Shown: positions 24,809 through 36,239, counted from the stretch's first letter. The stretch is DNA of 64,000 bases from Prinsepia uniflora (GCA_032719365.1 CM064871.1:67753586-67817585), one strand, 5' to 3'. Program-made: numbers and translations. Notes: generated from the letters alone by a model not told the origin.

Positions 24809-26649
24809 TTATCGCCTATGCATCCCGGCAGCTGAAGACTCATGAGTTGAACTACCCTACCCATGATTTGGAGTTGGCGGCGGTGGTTCATGCTCTCAAA
24901 ATCTGGAGACATTATCTGTTCGGCGCAACGTGTCGGATATACACCGACCACCAGAGTCTTAAATACTTATTCACTCAGAAGGAGCTCAACATGAGACAAC
25001 GGAGATGGTTGGAGCTGCTGAAGGACTATGGCTGTACGATCGAGTACCATCCGGGTAAGGCCAATGTGGTGGCGGATGCACTCAGCAGGAAATCAGCGGG
25101 AACTATTGCACACCTAGGGATGGTGTATCTTCCCTTGTTAGTGGAACTCCGGAAGGCGGGAGTTATTTTGGGTACGGATGCGCATGGAGCTTTGTTGGCC
25201 AGCTTCCATGTGCGAACAGTACTGATTGATCGGATCATTGAAGCACAACTGCAGGATCCGATACTCTGTATTTACAGAATTGAGGTCGATGCGGATGGGA
25301 GACAGGATTTTACCATCCGGGACGATGAAGCACTGGTGAAATTGGGCCGTTTGTGCGTACCTGCAGTGGCAGAGTTACGGGCCGAGATACTTGAGGAGGC
25401 CCACAGTTCGGCCTATGCTATGCATCCGGGAGGTACAAAGATGTACCGTACCCTCCGGAACCATTATTGGTGGCCAGGAATGAAGAAGGATATTGCTGAG
25501 TTCGTGAGCAAATGCTTAACCTGTCAGCAGGTTAAGGCGGAACGGCAGAGACCGTATGGGGCTATGCAGCCACTTCCGATTCCTGAGTGGAAGTGGGATC
25601 ACATCACCATGAACTTCGTCTTTAAGTTACCGAGGACTCAGAGTGGAGTGGACGGAGTATGGGTGATCGTGGATCGGTTAACCAAATCAGCCCATTTTCT
25701 GCCAGTTCAGGAAACCTATAAACCTAACCGACTGGCTCAGTTGTTTGTGAAGTAAATCATACGACTTCATGGTACGCCGGAATCGATCGTGTCTGATCGT
25801 GACCCGCGTTTCACTTCCAGGTTCTGGCGAAGTTTGCAAGCTACTTTGGGAACAACCTTACGTTTCAGTACTGCTTTCCATCCACAGACCGATGGACAGT
25901 CTGAGAGAACCATTCAAACCCTGGAGGACATGATGAGGTCATGTGTACTACAGTTTCAAGACTCTTGGGATACTCATTTGCCATTGATGGAATTCGCTTA
26001 CAACAACAGCTATCAGGCAAGCATCGGGATGGCACCTTATGAGGCACTGTATGGCCGACAGTGCAGGACACCTATCTGCTGGACGGAGGTAGGAGAGCGA
26101 GCGGCTGTAGGGCCGGAGATGATGGACTTAACCATGGAAACTGTTCGCGTGATCAAGGAGAGATTGAAGGTGGCACAGGATCGCCAGAAGAGTTATGCCG
26201 ACCGACGGATTCGAGACTTGGAGTTTGAAGTGGGAGATTTTGTCTTCCTGAAGTTGTCTCCGTGGAAAGGGATTATCCGTTTTGGCCGACGGGGGAAACT
26301 GAGTCCGCGTTTTATCGGACCTTATGAGATTGTGGAGAGAATTGGCAGAGTTGCATACAGATTGGCGCTACCCCCAGAACTATCAAGAGTTCACGATGTT
26401 TTCCACGTATCGATGTTGCGGATGTACGTACGTGATGCTTCTCATATACTTGGGGAACAACCTGTCGAACTACGGGAGGATTTGAGCTTTGAAGAACAAC
26501 CAGTACAGATCTTGGATCGGAAGGACAAGGTACTACGACGAAAGACGATCCCTCTCGTGAAAATTCTCTGGAGAAACCAGAACGTGGAAGAAGCCACATG
26601 GGAGCCTGAGGCTCAGATGCGAGAACAATTTCCTCATTTGTTTCTTTGA
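24809..26649 (+). pseudogene. Chromovirus C pol remnant: RNase H, integrase, chromodomain
   Basis: This is the 3' part of a Ty3/gypsy pol whose 5' part was cut off by the Athila insertion at 24808/24809. The frame is open from the junction: RNase H end (YASRQLK, ELAAVVHALKIWRHYL, YTDHQSLKYL), integrase zinc finger (H...H, CLTCQQ), integrase core and C-terminal chromodomain (VKILWRNQNVEEATWEPE). Two lesions are visible. The first catalytic Asp of the integrase, expected in M-D-F after WDHIT, is Asn (AAC near 25612). A TAA at 25753-25755 interrupts the core, after which the frame resumes (SDRDPRF, then the Glu in TDGQSERT). The chromodomain and the LTR style point to Tekay/Del. The element is dead. 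Confidence 0.92.
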
Positions 26650-26670
26650 AATTTCGGGACGAAATTTCTT

Positions 26671-26683
26671 AAGGGGGGAAGGT
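26671..26683 (+). other. Polypurine tract of chromovirus C
   Basis: AAGGGGGGAAGGT lies just after the pol stop and just before the LTR start TGTAACACC. It sets the LTR boundary at 26684. Confidence 0.85.
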
Positions 26684-27334
26684 TGTAACACCCCGGAAAT
26701 TCGAGGATTCCCATATTGTAATTTAATGTGTGATTTGACGATTTTACCCCTGTGAATGGTATGGTCAAATTGTTGACTTTTTGATTGATGAACTAAATGA
26801 ACTTTGACCTATGACCGTGACGTAGTTCGGGACGTCACGAGTTCATAGACAGGTGGCACGTCCAATTCGGACGATCAGGGTAAAAGTTATGACCTTCGGA
26901 AGTTCAGGGGCATTACCGTAATTTGGACTCTCGGGGGAAAATGTTGACTTTTCTTTTGACAACTAATTTTCAGTTGACTCAAGGACCGTTGGGTAGGCCT
27001 CGACGTCCTGAGTCCGTAGACAGGCGGCACGCCGAAATCGGACTTCGTACGAGGAAGTTATGGTCAGAAACGTGAATTCGGGAAGTTCGGGTCTCGGTTT
27101 TCGTGTCGAATATTATATTCAGAAATTCTGATTGAAGGACACCTGGGGAGTGACAAGTGTCACTCACCCATTGGCTAGATTGGATCAGATCCACTATTGG
27201 ATTATTAAACATTTGAATCAGCTTTAAATTTCAGCCTTTGGATTGAAAACCCCAGATCTAATCTCAGCCCTTGATCTAATCTGGAGATCAAATCTGGGCC
27301 GTTCAATTCTTTGAGCAGCTTTTCCCTCCATTTC

Positions 27335-27341
27335 TATATAA
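27335..27341 (+). promoter_or_regulatory. TATA box in the C LTR
   Basis: TATATAA lies about 650 bases into the LTR, followed about 30 bases later by a CA-rich pyrimidine tract suitable for initiation. It is also followed by a donor-like AAG|GTGAGC at 27474-27482. Confidence 0.6.
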
Positions 27342-27860
27342 TTCTCACCCGAACCCACACACACTGCCCATTTCATCCATCACACCCGCACTACTCCCTG
27401 TCCTTGTGTCTGTGTGTTGCTGGACTCACGGGGAAGGACGGAGGCACGGCGGTGGACGGCGGCAGACAGCGGCAAGGTGAGCTGTTTTTCAAAACCCGAA
27501 ACCGTTTTAAAAACTCAGAATTTGGAAGCTTGTTTCCAGCATGTGTTGTCGAGTTCTAGTGTCCCTAATCGACTCTCTGGATTAGTAGGAAACTTTGGGA
27601 CGTGTTTGTGTGACCGGAGGTGACCTGAACGGAGTTTGAACGGCGACGGGAACCGGCTCTGTTCTTCGAGGTAGGCCTTCGAACCTGTCTGTGTTTGTCA
27701 ATTTTGATTAGCTAGAACCCTTTCTGGGATTAAGACGAGTAGTTAGGAACAAACCTGAACGAAAATGATTGAGAAATGGTGAAATGGTGACCGGGTCTTG
27801 ATCGCGGGTCTGATCGACCCGAGTTGCAGAAATACGGGTCAACCCGTCTGAGGACAGAGG

Positions 27861-28150
27861 TGATGACGTGGCACCCTGTCAGCCTGTCAGATGACGTGGA
27901 CCAACCGTGAGCCGACACGTGTCACATGTCAGTGCACAGTCAGCACTGACATGTCAGTGACGTGGCCTAATCAGGGACTGCCACGTGTCACTGACATGTC
28001 AGTGACGTGGACCAGTGTCGTGCTGACACGTGGCACATGTCAGATCTGACACGTGGCCTGACAGATCTGTGTGGTGGACCAATCAGATGTTGACACGTGG
28101 CACCTGTCAGAGTCTGACATGTCAGACCGGACAGCTGTCAGATGACGTCA
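27861..28150. promoter_or_regulatory. Array of about ten ACGT-core (G-box/bZIP-type) sites in the C LTR
   Basis: In about 290 bases there are TGACGTGG near 27864, 27892, 27959 and 28003, ACACGTGT at 27915, CCACGTGTCA at 27981, GACACGTGG near 28025, 28049 and 28092, and TGACGTCA at 28143. ACATGTCAG palindromes lie between them. ACGT cores in these contexts are known bZIP/bHLH binding sites (G-box, ABRE, as-1-like). The array lies on the transcribed side of the TATA box, so it would act as an intragenic or intronic enhancer if active. Confidence 0.75.
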
Positions 28151-29435
28151 GCAGGAACTGTTCCTGCGTTGACCAGCGCGTGGGGGCGCGTGTGAATAGT
28201 GTTTCTGGTGGGACCACCACCATTCTTTAGGTTTCGACGATCCGGATCCAATGGCGGTGGTTTCGGGTCGATCGGAGATCTTTAAGTTGGTCAAAATAAG
28301 GTTTATTGCCTTGGAAAGCGCGTTCGGGCGGCTTTCCCGGGTCGGTTTCGACCTAGGCTTTCATGGTTGAATGTTGGGGGTTTAATTTGACCTTTACGAA
28401 TACTTGGACTTGACAGGGATTGTACATTTGTACCAGGACGAGGGTATACGTTCGGTTTCTAGCAGGATTGTACTGTGAGTGGGCCATTTTCTTAAACCCT
28501 TGTGTGCATAAATGTTTTCTGGTTTTATTATACTTATTCACATGCTAAAACGATGATGGTTTTGATGATATGGAAAATATGGTTATGGCACGTTTCACGG
28601 TATTTGGGCTTGGGACCCGTCCGATGAAACTGAATGATTGGTTCGGATTCTATCTATGTATATATATGTTTGCATGTGGATATCAATAAAATGTATTTGT
28701 TACTGCACTGTATAGATCCTTCCATATTGTATTGTCTCCTCTGGATGAGGTACCCCGGAGAGGTCACGGACGTCTAGAACGTCCAGCGTCTATGACGCTA
28801 AGCATCGGGGATGGTGTACCCGAACGGGGTTCGGGGATTGAACTCGGAAATTGAGACCCGAGTGGCACGCGTAGCCTTGTGATTGTGACCTTATTGGACG
28901 TCAGGGACGTCAGACATTAGGGATGTCGGGATTGGAGTGTATAGTGCAGCAACTAAAATTATGGTTATGGTTTTATTATATGCCTTATGGTTCATATTAT
29001 ATGGTTATTGATTTTGAATTATGTTGCACGCATGTTTGGAAAACGGAGGGGTAAATTATATGTTTTAATTATCAAACGATTTCATAAACTTGTGTTTCGG
29101 TCCACTCACCCTTAATGTTTTGATAACCCCTCCAGGTCGGGAAACTGAGGTAGAGGAGGAACCAGAGGCTGAGGCATAGATCTACTTCTGCGTACCTGAA
29201 CCCCTGCTGGGCGGTGTACCCGCAGGTTTACTTTAGAGTCGTGCTCGCAATTTGTAATTTTGAATTATATCCCTTGTCTGACATTCGTTTAATTCGGATT
29301 TGATGTATGACTTTAATTTGGTTATTTATGCTTTTAAATGTAATGGAGGTTAAAATTGGTATGAATTATTGGGTGTCAGACGGGAGCAGGGCACGTCCCC
29401 TTGTGGTCCCTGTGGGATCGGGGCGGGTCCTGTCA

Positions 29436-31489
29436 TTGCAGGTAATTCTTAAGTCCTGTGTTCGATGCTCTGTTTTCCCGTCAAGTTTCAAAGTGGAAGT
29501 CGTGAGTCTAGGGGTTGAATCGTTGGGTCTAGAGAGGTCTAGGGGACTAGGTGAGGTCTGGGAGTCCTCTGGTTGTGCTGCCGTGATGGGGAGTGAACGG
29601 TAGGGGTTGGCACGACGGAGGGACTCTGTGTGTTCTGTTTTGGACGTGAGTTTCAGACGGGGAGTCGTGGACTTGGGGGGTGAGTCGACGGTTAAGGTGA
29701 GTTGGGTTAGGTTCAGTGAGGTCCTAGGAAGCGTCTGGAGTTGCCACCGTGACGGGGGAGGACCTGGGTGGCCGGAGAAGGAAACAGGGGAGTTCGGGCC
29801 GTCTGGTTTCGAGCTTGAATCGATGAGCTACGGGATGAATCGAGGTTTTTGGAGATGGAGAATAGATAGGGTAGGACTAGACGAAGCTCTAGGTGAAGAA
29901 AGGAGGTGCAATGGTGGCCGGACGGCGGAGAACAGTTCTCGCCGGTCCGAGTTGCAGCACTGGAGCGAACCGGGTTTGCTCGAGGTTGATGGTGGTACTG
30001 TAGCTGGCGCGTGAGGGCCACGCACATCCACTTTGGGCGGCGCGTGGGGGCGCGTGTGGCGGTTCTGGGGAAAACGGTCAACATGGTTTTTGGTCTAGGT
30101 GTGGTGACGAGTCTATTGGAGTTGGTTTCGGGTTCATCGGACGTCATTTGAGTATAGCTTCGCGAGGGTGAAGGGTTAAGGTTCCGATTCGTTACGTTTA
30201 GGACCCGGGGATTTTGAGGGAAATTAGGTGGACCTTCGTAGACGTGGTAGTGACATACTTTGGTGGTTGTTGACAGGATCGGGAGTTCCCGAGGAAGCTG
30301 AGGAGCGTACGAGACGTTCGGGTCGCGATTGAGGGCTCAGTACTGTGAGTGGACCCTTTCCTTAAACTCGAACATGCATAACTGCTTTTCTAGAATTGTT
30401 TTATATCTGTGATTTCATGCTTGTTGGATTTATGATGTGGTTTTATATAATTGCACGGTTTTCGAGAAATAACTATTTGACACGTTTTACGAGAAATGCT
30501 TGATTTCTGATTATGATGCCATGGTTCAAACAATAAATGGTTTTCAATGATTATAAAGGGATTTTGGAACATGATTTCGATGATCAAGGTTTTTGGTTTT
30601 AGAATAGCGGAAGTTGGTTTTAAAGTTGGAAAGTGGATTTCCGGATTTGGGTTCAGAATGACGGTTCTGGATGCCGGAAGAGCTTCGGACCAGTGGTTTC
30701 GGATTCGGGTTTGGATATGGATTTAGAAATGGTTTTCAAATGGTTGTGATTGGATTTGCTGGATCTGGTTATTGGGTTTAAAGACCCGGATACTGATTGA
30801 CGGGGGACGGGCCCAGATTGGGTTTAAAGACCCGGATTGAGTTTAAAGACTCGGGAGTTTAAAGACTCGGATATATTGATATTTCCCCCGTAGGCCTATT
30901 GAGTTTAAAGACTCGGATAGGTCCAGCAGGTTTGATCGGAAAATGATGATTTGAGATTCACGATTTCTGATACGGTTTTATGATGCTTACGACATGGTTT
31001 CTTTGACTGTTTTATAGTGTTTCTGTTTCTTATGATATTTGAAGACGATTGATCGATAACTGTTTTCATAACTGGGTTATGCATGTGGTTTCAAAACGGA
31101 GGGCCAAACCCGGTTTTCTTCTAAAATGGTTTTGGAAACTTGTTTTTTTTTTATTTATGGTCCACTCACACCTCCTGTTTTTAATTGCCCCCCAGGTTAT
31201 GGAGCTAGCGCGGGGTTCCAGCATCGAGGCAGCGTCTGAGGCATAGAAGTCACGGAAGGGATCCCAGAGTATTTTGTTTAAACTTTTCCGTTTGCGTGCA
31301 CTGTTTATCGGTTTTTCTTTTCTGTGTATGTGGGACTATGCTCTGTAAACTTTTAACTTCGGGATGTTTATAGTTTCTCCTGCGTCTGACTGTGCTTGTT
31401 GGGTGTTTTACTTTAGTCACGTGTCAGGGTGTCAGACGGGAGCAGGATTTACCTCGGTTTTCGGAGTGAAACCGGGGTGGGTCCTGACA
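29436..31489 (+). mobile_element. Element D 5' LTR, right part (cut by chromovirus C)
   Basis: It matches the last about 2.1 kb of the D 3' LTR (34098-36239) and ends GGGTCCTGACA before the primer site. Its first part lies left of element C, outside the window. Several substitutions and a shorter tandem array (5 versus 8 units) separate the two LTRs, roughly 1% by eye, so D is older than the Athila duplication. Frames here on both strands recur in the other LTR and are not genes. Confidence 0.9.
30772..30925. repeat. GAGTTTAAAGACTCGG direct repeats, about 5 units (D 5' LTR)
   Basis: Two GGGTTTAAAGACCCGG units and three GAGTTTAAAGACTCGG units, each nearly palindromic around TTTAAA. The equivalent array in the 3' LTR has about 8 units. 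Confidence 0.85.
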
Positions 31490-31491
31490 AT

Positions 31492-31503
31492 TGGTATCAG
31501 AGC
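31492..31503 (+). other. Primer binding site, initiator tRNA-Met (element D)
   Basis: TGGTATCAGAGC lies 2 bases after the LTR end CCTGACA, the usual initiator-Met primer site of Tekay-type and many other plant elements. Confidence 0.9.
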
Positions 31504-31596
31504 ATAGGTTTGTCGAGTTTGTTGAGTTTGTCAGTTTTTGAGGTTGTGTTTCGGTTGCTTGACTACTTCTATGCCTCTTTCAGCGTGCGATTGACG

Positions 31597-32703
31597 ATGC
31601 CTCCGAGACGTGGACCATTTCCACGACCTGAAGACGAAGCGGCGAGAGGAACTGAGAGTAATACGATTGAGCGAGCCCAACGGCTCCTCGGGGCTACTAC
31701 TTTAAGTGGCGGGGCTGATCCTGAGGAAGCTCAGAGGTGGATTACGAGACTTGAGCGGATTTTTGCCGTGATGCATTGCCCGCCGGAGGAGCGAGTGTTG
31801 TTGGCTACGTTCTTACTAGATGGTGCGGCGTATGAGTGGTGGTATACCCTCGAGTTGTCTGGTTGGGATGCCCATACTGTGACCTGGGAGACGTTTAGGG
31901 AACGGTTCCTGGAGCAGTACTATCCTCGTTCTTTCCGGGATGCCAAGGAGGCTGAGTTTCTGCAGCTTCAACAAGGGAATCTGAGTGTAGCTGAGTATGA
32001 ACGGAAATTTCAGGTGTTATCTCGTTTTGCTCCTGCGTTTGTGGCTACTGAGGCCGAGAAGTGTCGTAGGTTTGAGTTGGGCCTGCGAGGTGAGATTCGT
32101 GCCATCGTGACGGCTGGATCGTTTGCTACCCTCCGGGAGTTGTCGGATGCTGCGGTAAGGGTTGAGGCGAGTTTGCCGGTGCGACGCAGAGAACCATCTT
32201 TTTCTGGAGCTTCGAGTCAGAGGACACCGAAAAGAGGTAACTTCGGTGGAGCATCATCGTCGGGCGATGATCGTTTCGGTAGACCTGGTAGTTTCCAGAG
32301 TTCAGGATTTCGAGGTTACCGAGCACAACCGACTCCGCAAGCTAGTGCGACGTCTGTTGCGTCGACAGGGCGACCAGGTCTTTCCGGTCGGGATGTTTTT
32401 TTCTACTGCGGAGAGCGTGGTCATTTTCGACGTGAGTGTCCACTGTTGCCACAGGAAGGTGGTGTAGGTCGAGGAGCAACAAAGCCTGGACAGAGTACAG
32501 CGTCAGGGACAGCGGGCACTAGAGGAGGTGGTGGTGCCACTAGCAGTTCGAGAGGACGTGGTAGAGCGTCGGGATCTCAGGCCCGAGTGTTCTCGATGAC
32601 TCAGCAGGAGGTTCAGTCGGAACTAAATGTGGGGACAGGTACTTGTATTATCCTTGATTGTGTTGTACCCATGTTTGTTGCTGGATCCCAGGGTAGAGTC
32701 TAG
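31597..32703 (+). CDS. gag: Element D gag polyprotein
   Basis: This 368-codon frame starts at the first ATG after the primer site (MPPRRGPFPRPED). An upstream ATG at 31429 lies in the LTR and is not used here. The gag core is at about residues 45-200 (WITRLERIFAVMHCPPEERV, then FLEQYYPRSFRDAKEAEF and LSVAEYERKF). A basic Ser/Gly-rich linker follows, then one zinc knuckle at 268-281 in which the first Cys is Phe (F268, C271, H276, C281), so metal binding is probably lost. After about residue 330 the protein leaves the family pattern where protease should begin and stops at 32703. It could still supply capsid-like protein to other elements, but this is inference. Confidence 0.85.
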   Translation: MPPRRGPFPRPEDEAARGTESNTIERAQRLLGATTLSGGADPEEAQRWITRLERIFAVMHCPPEERVLLATFLLDGAAYEWWYTLELSGWDAHTVTWETFRERFLEQYYPRSFRDAKEAEFLQLQQGNLSVAEYERKFQVLSRFAPAFVATEAEKCRRFELGLRGEIRAIVTAGSFATLRELSDAAVRVEASLPVRRREPSFSGASSQRTPKRGNFGGASSSGDDRFGRPGSFQSSGFRGYRAQPTPQASATSVASTGRPGLSGRDVFFYCGERGHFRRECPLLPQEGGVGRGATKPGQSTASGTAGTRGGGGATSSSRGRGRASGSQARVFSMTQQEVQSELNVGTGTCIILDCVVPMFVAGSQGRV

Positions 32704-33185
32704 GATGTTCCCTAGATGACCTAGAGTGGTACGGTGTGTTCCGTTGAAGGCGGAAGGAACAGGAAAGGAGTGATAAGAACTGATCGATATGAGGTTATGG
32801 AAGGAAGAGAACCCACAATCTAGAGTTTGCCTTAAGGACTTTGTAGATTTATTTCGATAGTGGTCGAAGTAACAACTGAGGGAGGAGCTAACCAGTACGT
32901 AGTGGTTGTATGTGAGGATGTACTCTGTGAATTCTATCGGGTACAGCCACATGAGGTATTTTAAAATACCTTTGTTGTCTGTTCATAGAGTTTCCCTTGC
33001 GTACACCATAACATGTTTGTGGTGCCGAGACGTGGTACACAGGTAGTGGGGATGGAGTGAAATACCCAAGGTGGAGATGATAGATAGGAAACTTGAAAGA
33101 AGTTGTTAACTTAGTCGTGACTTATCACCGAGTAGGAGACTCTAGGTGTCGAGAACTAGCTGTGGAATTTCGGGGACGAAATTCT
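32704..33185 (+). other. Collapsed pol region of element D
   Basis: About 0.5 kb stands where 4 kb of protease-RT-RNase H-integrase would be expected. I recognise no pol motif. The block GGAATTTCGGGGACGAAATTC at its end matches the post-pol tail of chromovirus C (GAAATTTCGGGACGAAATTTC at 26649). D is therefore an internally deleted, non-autonomous element. Confidence 0.8.
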
Positions 33186-33201
33186 TTTTAGGTGGGTAGA
33201 T
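33186..33201 (+). other. Polypurine tract of element D
   Basis: TTTTAGGTGGGTAGAT directly precedes the LTR start TGTAACAACCCGTCCC. It is poorer in purines than the tract of C but in the same place. Confidence 0.7.
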
Positions 33202-36200
33202 TGTAACAACCCGTCCCGAGAGCTGGGATTAGTAGTGTGAGTAAGATGGGATTAGTGAGCTTAATCGGTAGTTAGTTGGTCCCGATAAGGTCGTTAGGGT
33301 AGAATGACGATTTTGCCCCTAGTTCGGGCAAAACGTTGACTTTTAGTTCGGGTGGTCCGATGGACTTTGACCAGTAACCAGGACGTAGTTTAGGACGTCA
33401 CGAATCCATAGGCAGGTGGCACGCCCGATTCCGACATCTGAGGATAAAGCTATGATGTTCGGAAGATTGAGGGCATAACCGTAATTTGGCGAAGTTAAGG
33501 GGGAAAAGTTGACTTTTTGTACGAACGGGTTTTGGTAAGTTGACCTAAGATCGTTAGATAGATCTCATTGTCCTGAGTTCGATGACAGGCGGCACGTATT
33601 CATCGGACTTACGATGTGTGAGATACGGGTCTAGAACGGTAGTGGCATAATCGTAATTTTGAGGTAAAAGGAGGGGCAGTTTGATCTTTTGTGCTCTGGA
33701 AATTGTGCAGAGAAAGGGCAGACGGACGGTTGGGATTGGGCCATGTGGGAGAGTATGGAGTGGATGGGTGACATGTGGCAAGTGTGTAGTGGGTTCTGGG
33801 GAGTTCTCATGTGTGCACGGTCCAAATAATTGGGGTGCAACCGTGCAAGTGTGCGTGGTTGTTCGCAGAGAAAAACAGGAACAGAGGGAGATTGTGAGGC
33901 AAATTGAGGGGTGATTGTGGTTGCTGATGAGTTGTGAGTGTGTGAGGAGTGATCAGAAGAAGGTTGAGAGATTCTGGGGTGGTGTTGCTAAGGTTAGAAG
34001 GGTGCTGGTGGTGTGTGAGTGAGTTGAGAACAAGGAGGAGGTGCGAGCGGGCTTTGTGGACCCCAGAGGAAGCGGCGGCGAGCACGGCGGTGACTGGTTG
34101 CAGGTAATTCTTAAGTCCTGTGTTCAATGCTCTGTTTTCCCGTCAAGTTTCAAAGTGGAAGTCGTGAGTCTAGGGGTTGAATCGTTGGGTCTAGAGAGGT
34201 CTAGGGGACTAGGTGAGGTCTGGGAGTCCTCTGGTTGTGCTGCCGTGATGGGGAGTGAACGGTAGGGGTTGGCACGACGGAGGGACTCTGTGTGTTCTGT
34301 TTTGGACGTGAGTTTCAGACGGGGAGTCGTGGACTTGGGGGGTGAGTCGACGGTTAAGGTGAGTTGGGTTAGGTTCAGTGAGGTCCTAGGAAGCGGCTGG
34401 AGTTGCCACCGTGACGGGGGAGGACCTGGGTGGCCGGAGAAGGAAACAGGGGAGTTCGGGCCGTCTGGTTTCGAGCTTGAATCGATGAGCTACGGGATGA
34501 ATCGAGGTTTTTGGAGATGGGGAATAGATAGGGTAGGACTAGACGAAGCTCTAGGTGAAGAAAGGAGGTGCAATGGTGGCCGGACGGCGGAGAACAGTTC
34601 TCGCCGGTCCGAGTTGCAGCACTGGTGCGAACCGGGTTTGCTCGAGGTTGATGGTGGTACTGTAGCTGGCGCGTGAGGGCCACGCACATCCACTTTGGGC
34701 GGCGCGTGGGGGCGCGTGCGGCGGTTCTGGGAAAAACGGTCAACATGGTTTTTGGTCTAGGTGTGGTGACGAGTCCATTGGAGTTGGTTTCGGTTTCATC
34801 GGACGTCATTTGAGAATAGCTTCGCGAGGGTGAAGGGTTAAGGTTCCGATTCGTTACGTTTAGGACCCGGGGATTTTGAGGGAAATTAGGTGGACCTTCG
34901 TAGACGTGGTAGTGACATACTATGGTGGTTGTTGACAGGATCGGGAGTTCCCGAGGAAGCTGAGGAACGTACGAGACGTTCGGGACGCGATTGAGGGCTC
35001 GGTACTGTGAGTGGACCCTTTCCTTAAACTCGAACATGCATAACTGCTTTTCTAGAATTGTTTTATATCTGTGATTTCATGCTTGTTGGATTTATGATGT
35101 GGTTTTATATAATTGCACGGTTTTCGAGAAATAACTATTTGACACGTTTTACGAGAAATGCTTGATTTCTGATTATGATGCCATGGTTTTGGAATTTCAA
35201 ACAATAAATGGTTTTCAATGATTATAAAGGGATTTTGGAACATGATTTCGATGATCAAGGTTTTTGGTTTTAGAATAGCGGAAGTTGGTTTTAAAGTTGG
35301 AAAGTGGATTTCCGGATTTGGGTTCAGAATGACGGTTCTGGATGCCGGAAGAGCTTCGGACCAGTGGTTTCGGATTCGGGTTTGGATATGGATTTAGAAA
35401 TGGTTTTCAAATGGTTGTGATTGGATTTGCTGGATCTGGTTATTGGGTTTAAAGACCCGGATACTGATTGACGGGGGACGGGCCCGGATTGGGTTTAAAG
35501 ACCCGGATTGAGTTTAAAGACTCGGGAGTTTAAAGACTCGGATATATTGATATTTCCCCCGTAGGCCTATTGAGTTTAAAGACTCGGGAGTTTAAAGAGT
35601 CGGATATTATTGAGGCCTGAATTGAGTTTAAAGACTCGGGAGTTTAAAGACTCGGATAGATCCAGCAGGTTTGATCGGAAAATGATGATTTGAGATTCAC
35701 GATTTCTGATACGGTTTTATGATGCTTACGACATGGTTTATATGACTGTTTTATAGTGTTTCTGTTTCTTATGATGTTTTATGACGATTGATCGATAACT
35801 GTTTTCATAACTGGGTTATGCATGTGGTTTCAAAACGGAGGGCCAAACCCGGTTTTCTTCTAAAATGGTTTTGGAAACTTGTTTTTTTTTTTTATTTATG
35901 GTCCACTCACACCTCCTGTTTTTAATTGCCCTCCAGGTTATGGAGCTAGCGCGGGGTTCCAGCGTCGAGGCAGCGTCTGAGGCATAGAAGTCACAGAAGT
36001 CACAGAAGGGATCCCAGAGTATTTTGTTTAAACTTTTCCGTTTGCGTGCACTGTTTATCGGTTTTTCTTTTCTGTGTATGTGAGACTATGCTCTGTAAAC
36101 TTTTAACTTCGGGATGTTTATAGTTTCTTCTGCGTCTGACTGTGCTTGTTGGGTGTTTTACTTTAGTCACGTGTCGGGGTGTCAGACAGGAGCAGGATTT

Positions 36201-36239
36201 ACCTCGGTTTTCGGGGTGAAACCAGGGTGGGTCCTGACA
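33202..36239 (+). mobile_element. Element D 3' LTR, complete (3,038 bp)
   Basis: It starts TGTAACAACCCGTCCC and ends GTCCTGACA. Base 36240 resumes the copia frame with CTAGT, the presumed target duplication. It has a GTTTAAAGACTCGG array at 35443-35660, a donor-like TTGCAG|GTAATT (34104) and the conserved acceptor CCCTCCAG|GTT (35935-35936). Chromovirus C inserted in the other LTR at the TTGCA of this donor-like site. Confidence 0.9.
35443..35660. repeat. GTTTAAAGACTCGG direct repeats, about 8 units (D 3' LTR)
   Basis: Two GGGTTTAAAGACCCGG and about six GAGTTTAAAGACTCGG-like units. It is about three units longer than its partner at 30772-30925, a length change after insertion. Confidence 0.85.

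Larger units (their letters stand above)
26684..29435 (+). mobile_element. Chromovirus C 3' LTR (2,752 bp)
   Basis: It starts TGTAACACCCCGG after the polypurine tract and ends GGGCGGGTCCTGTCA. Base 29436 resumes the 5' LTR of element D, whose uninterrupted copy at 34098-34102 shows the target TTGCA. The LTR has a TATA box (27335-27341), a dense ACGT-core array (27861-28150), a candidate splice donor (27477) and a conserved acceptor-like site (29134-29135). Open frames inside it show no protein likeness. Confidence 0.9.

Noticed and set aside
29607..30147. 135- and 144-codon frames, repeated at 34269-35037 with up to 220 codons
   Set aside because: They are in LTR sequence of element D, in opposite strands over the same DNA, with unlike lengths in the two LTRs.
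31429..31596. Upstream extension of the D gag frame
   Set aside because: It spans the LTR end and the primer site, which would not be coding in the genomic RNA.
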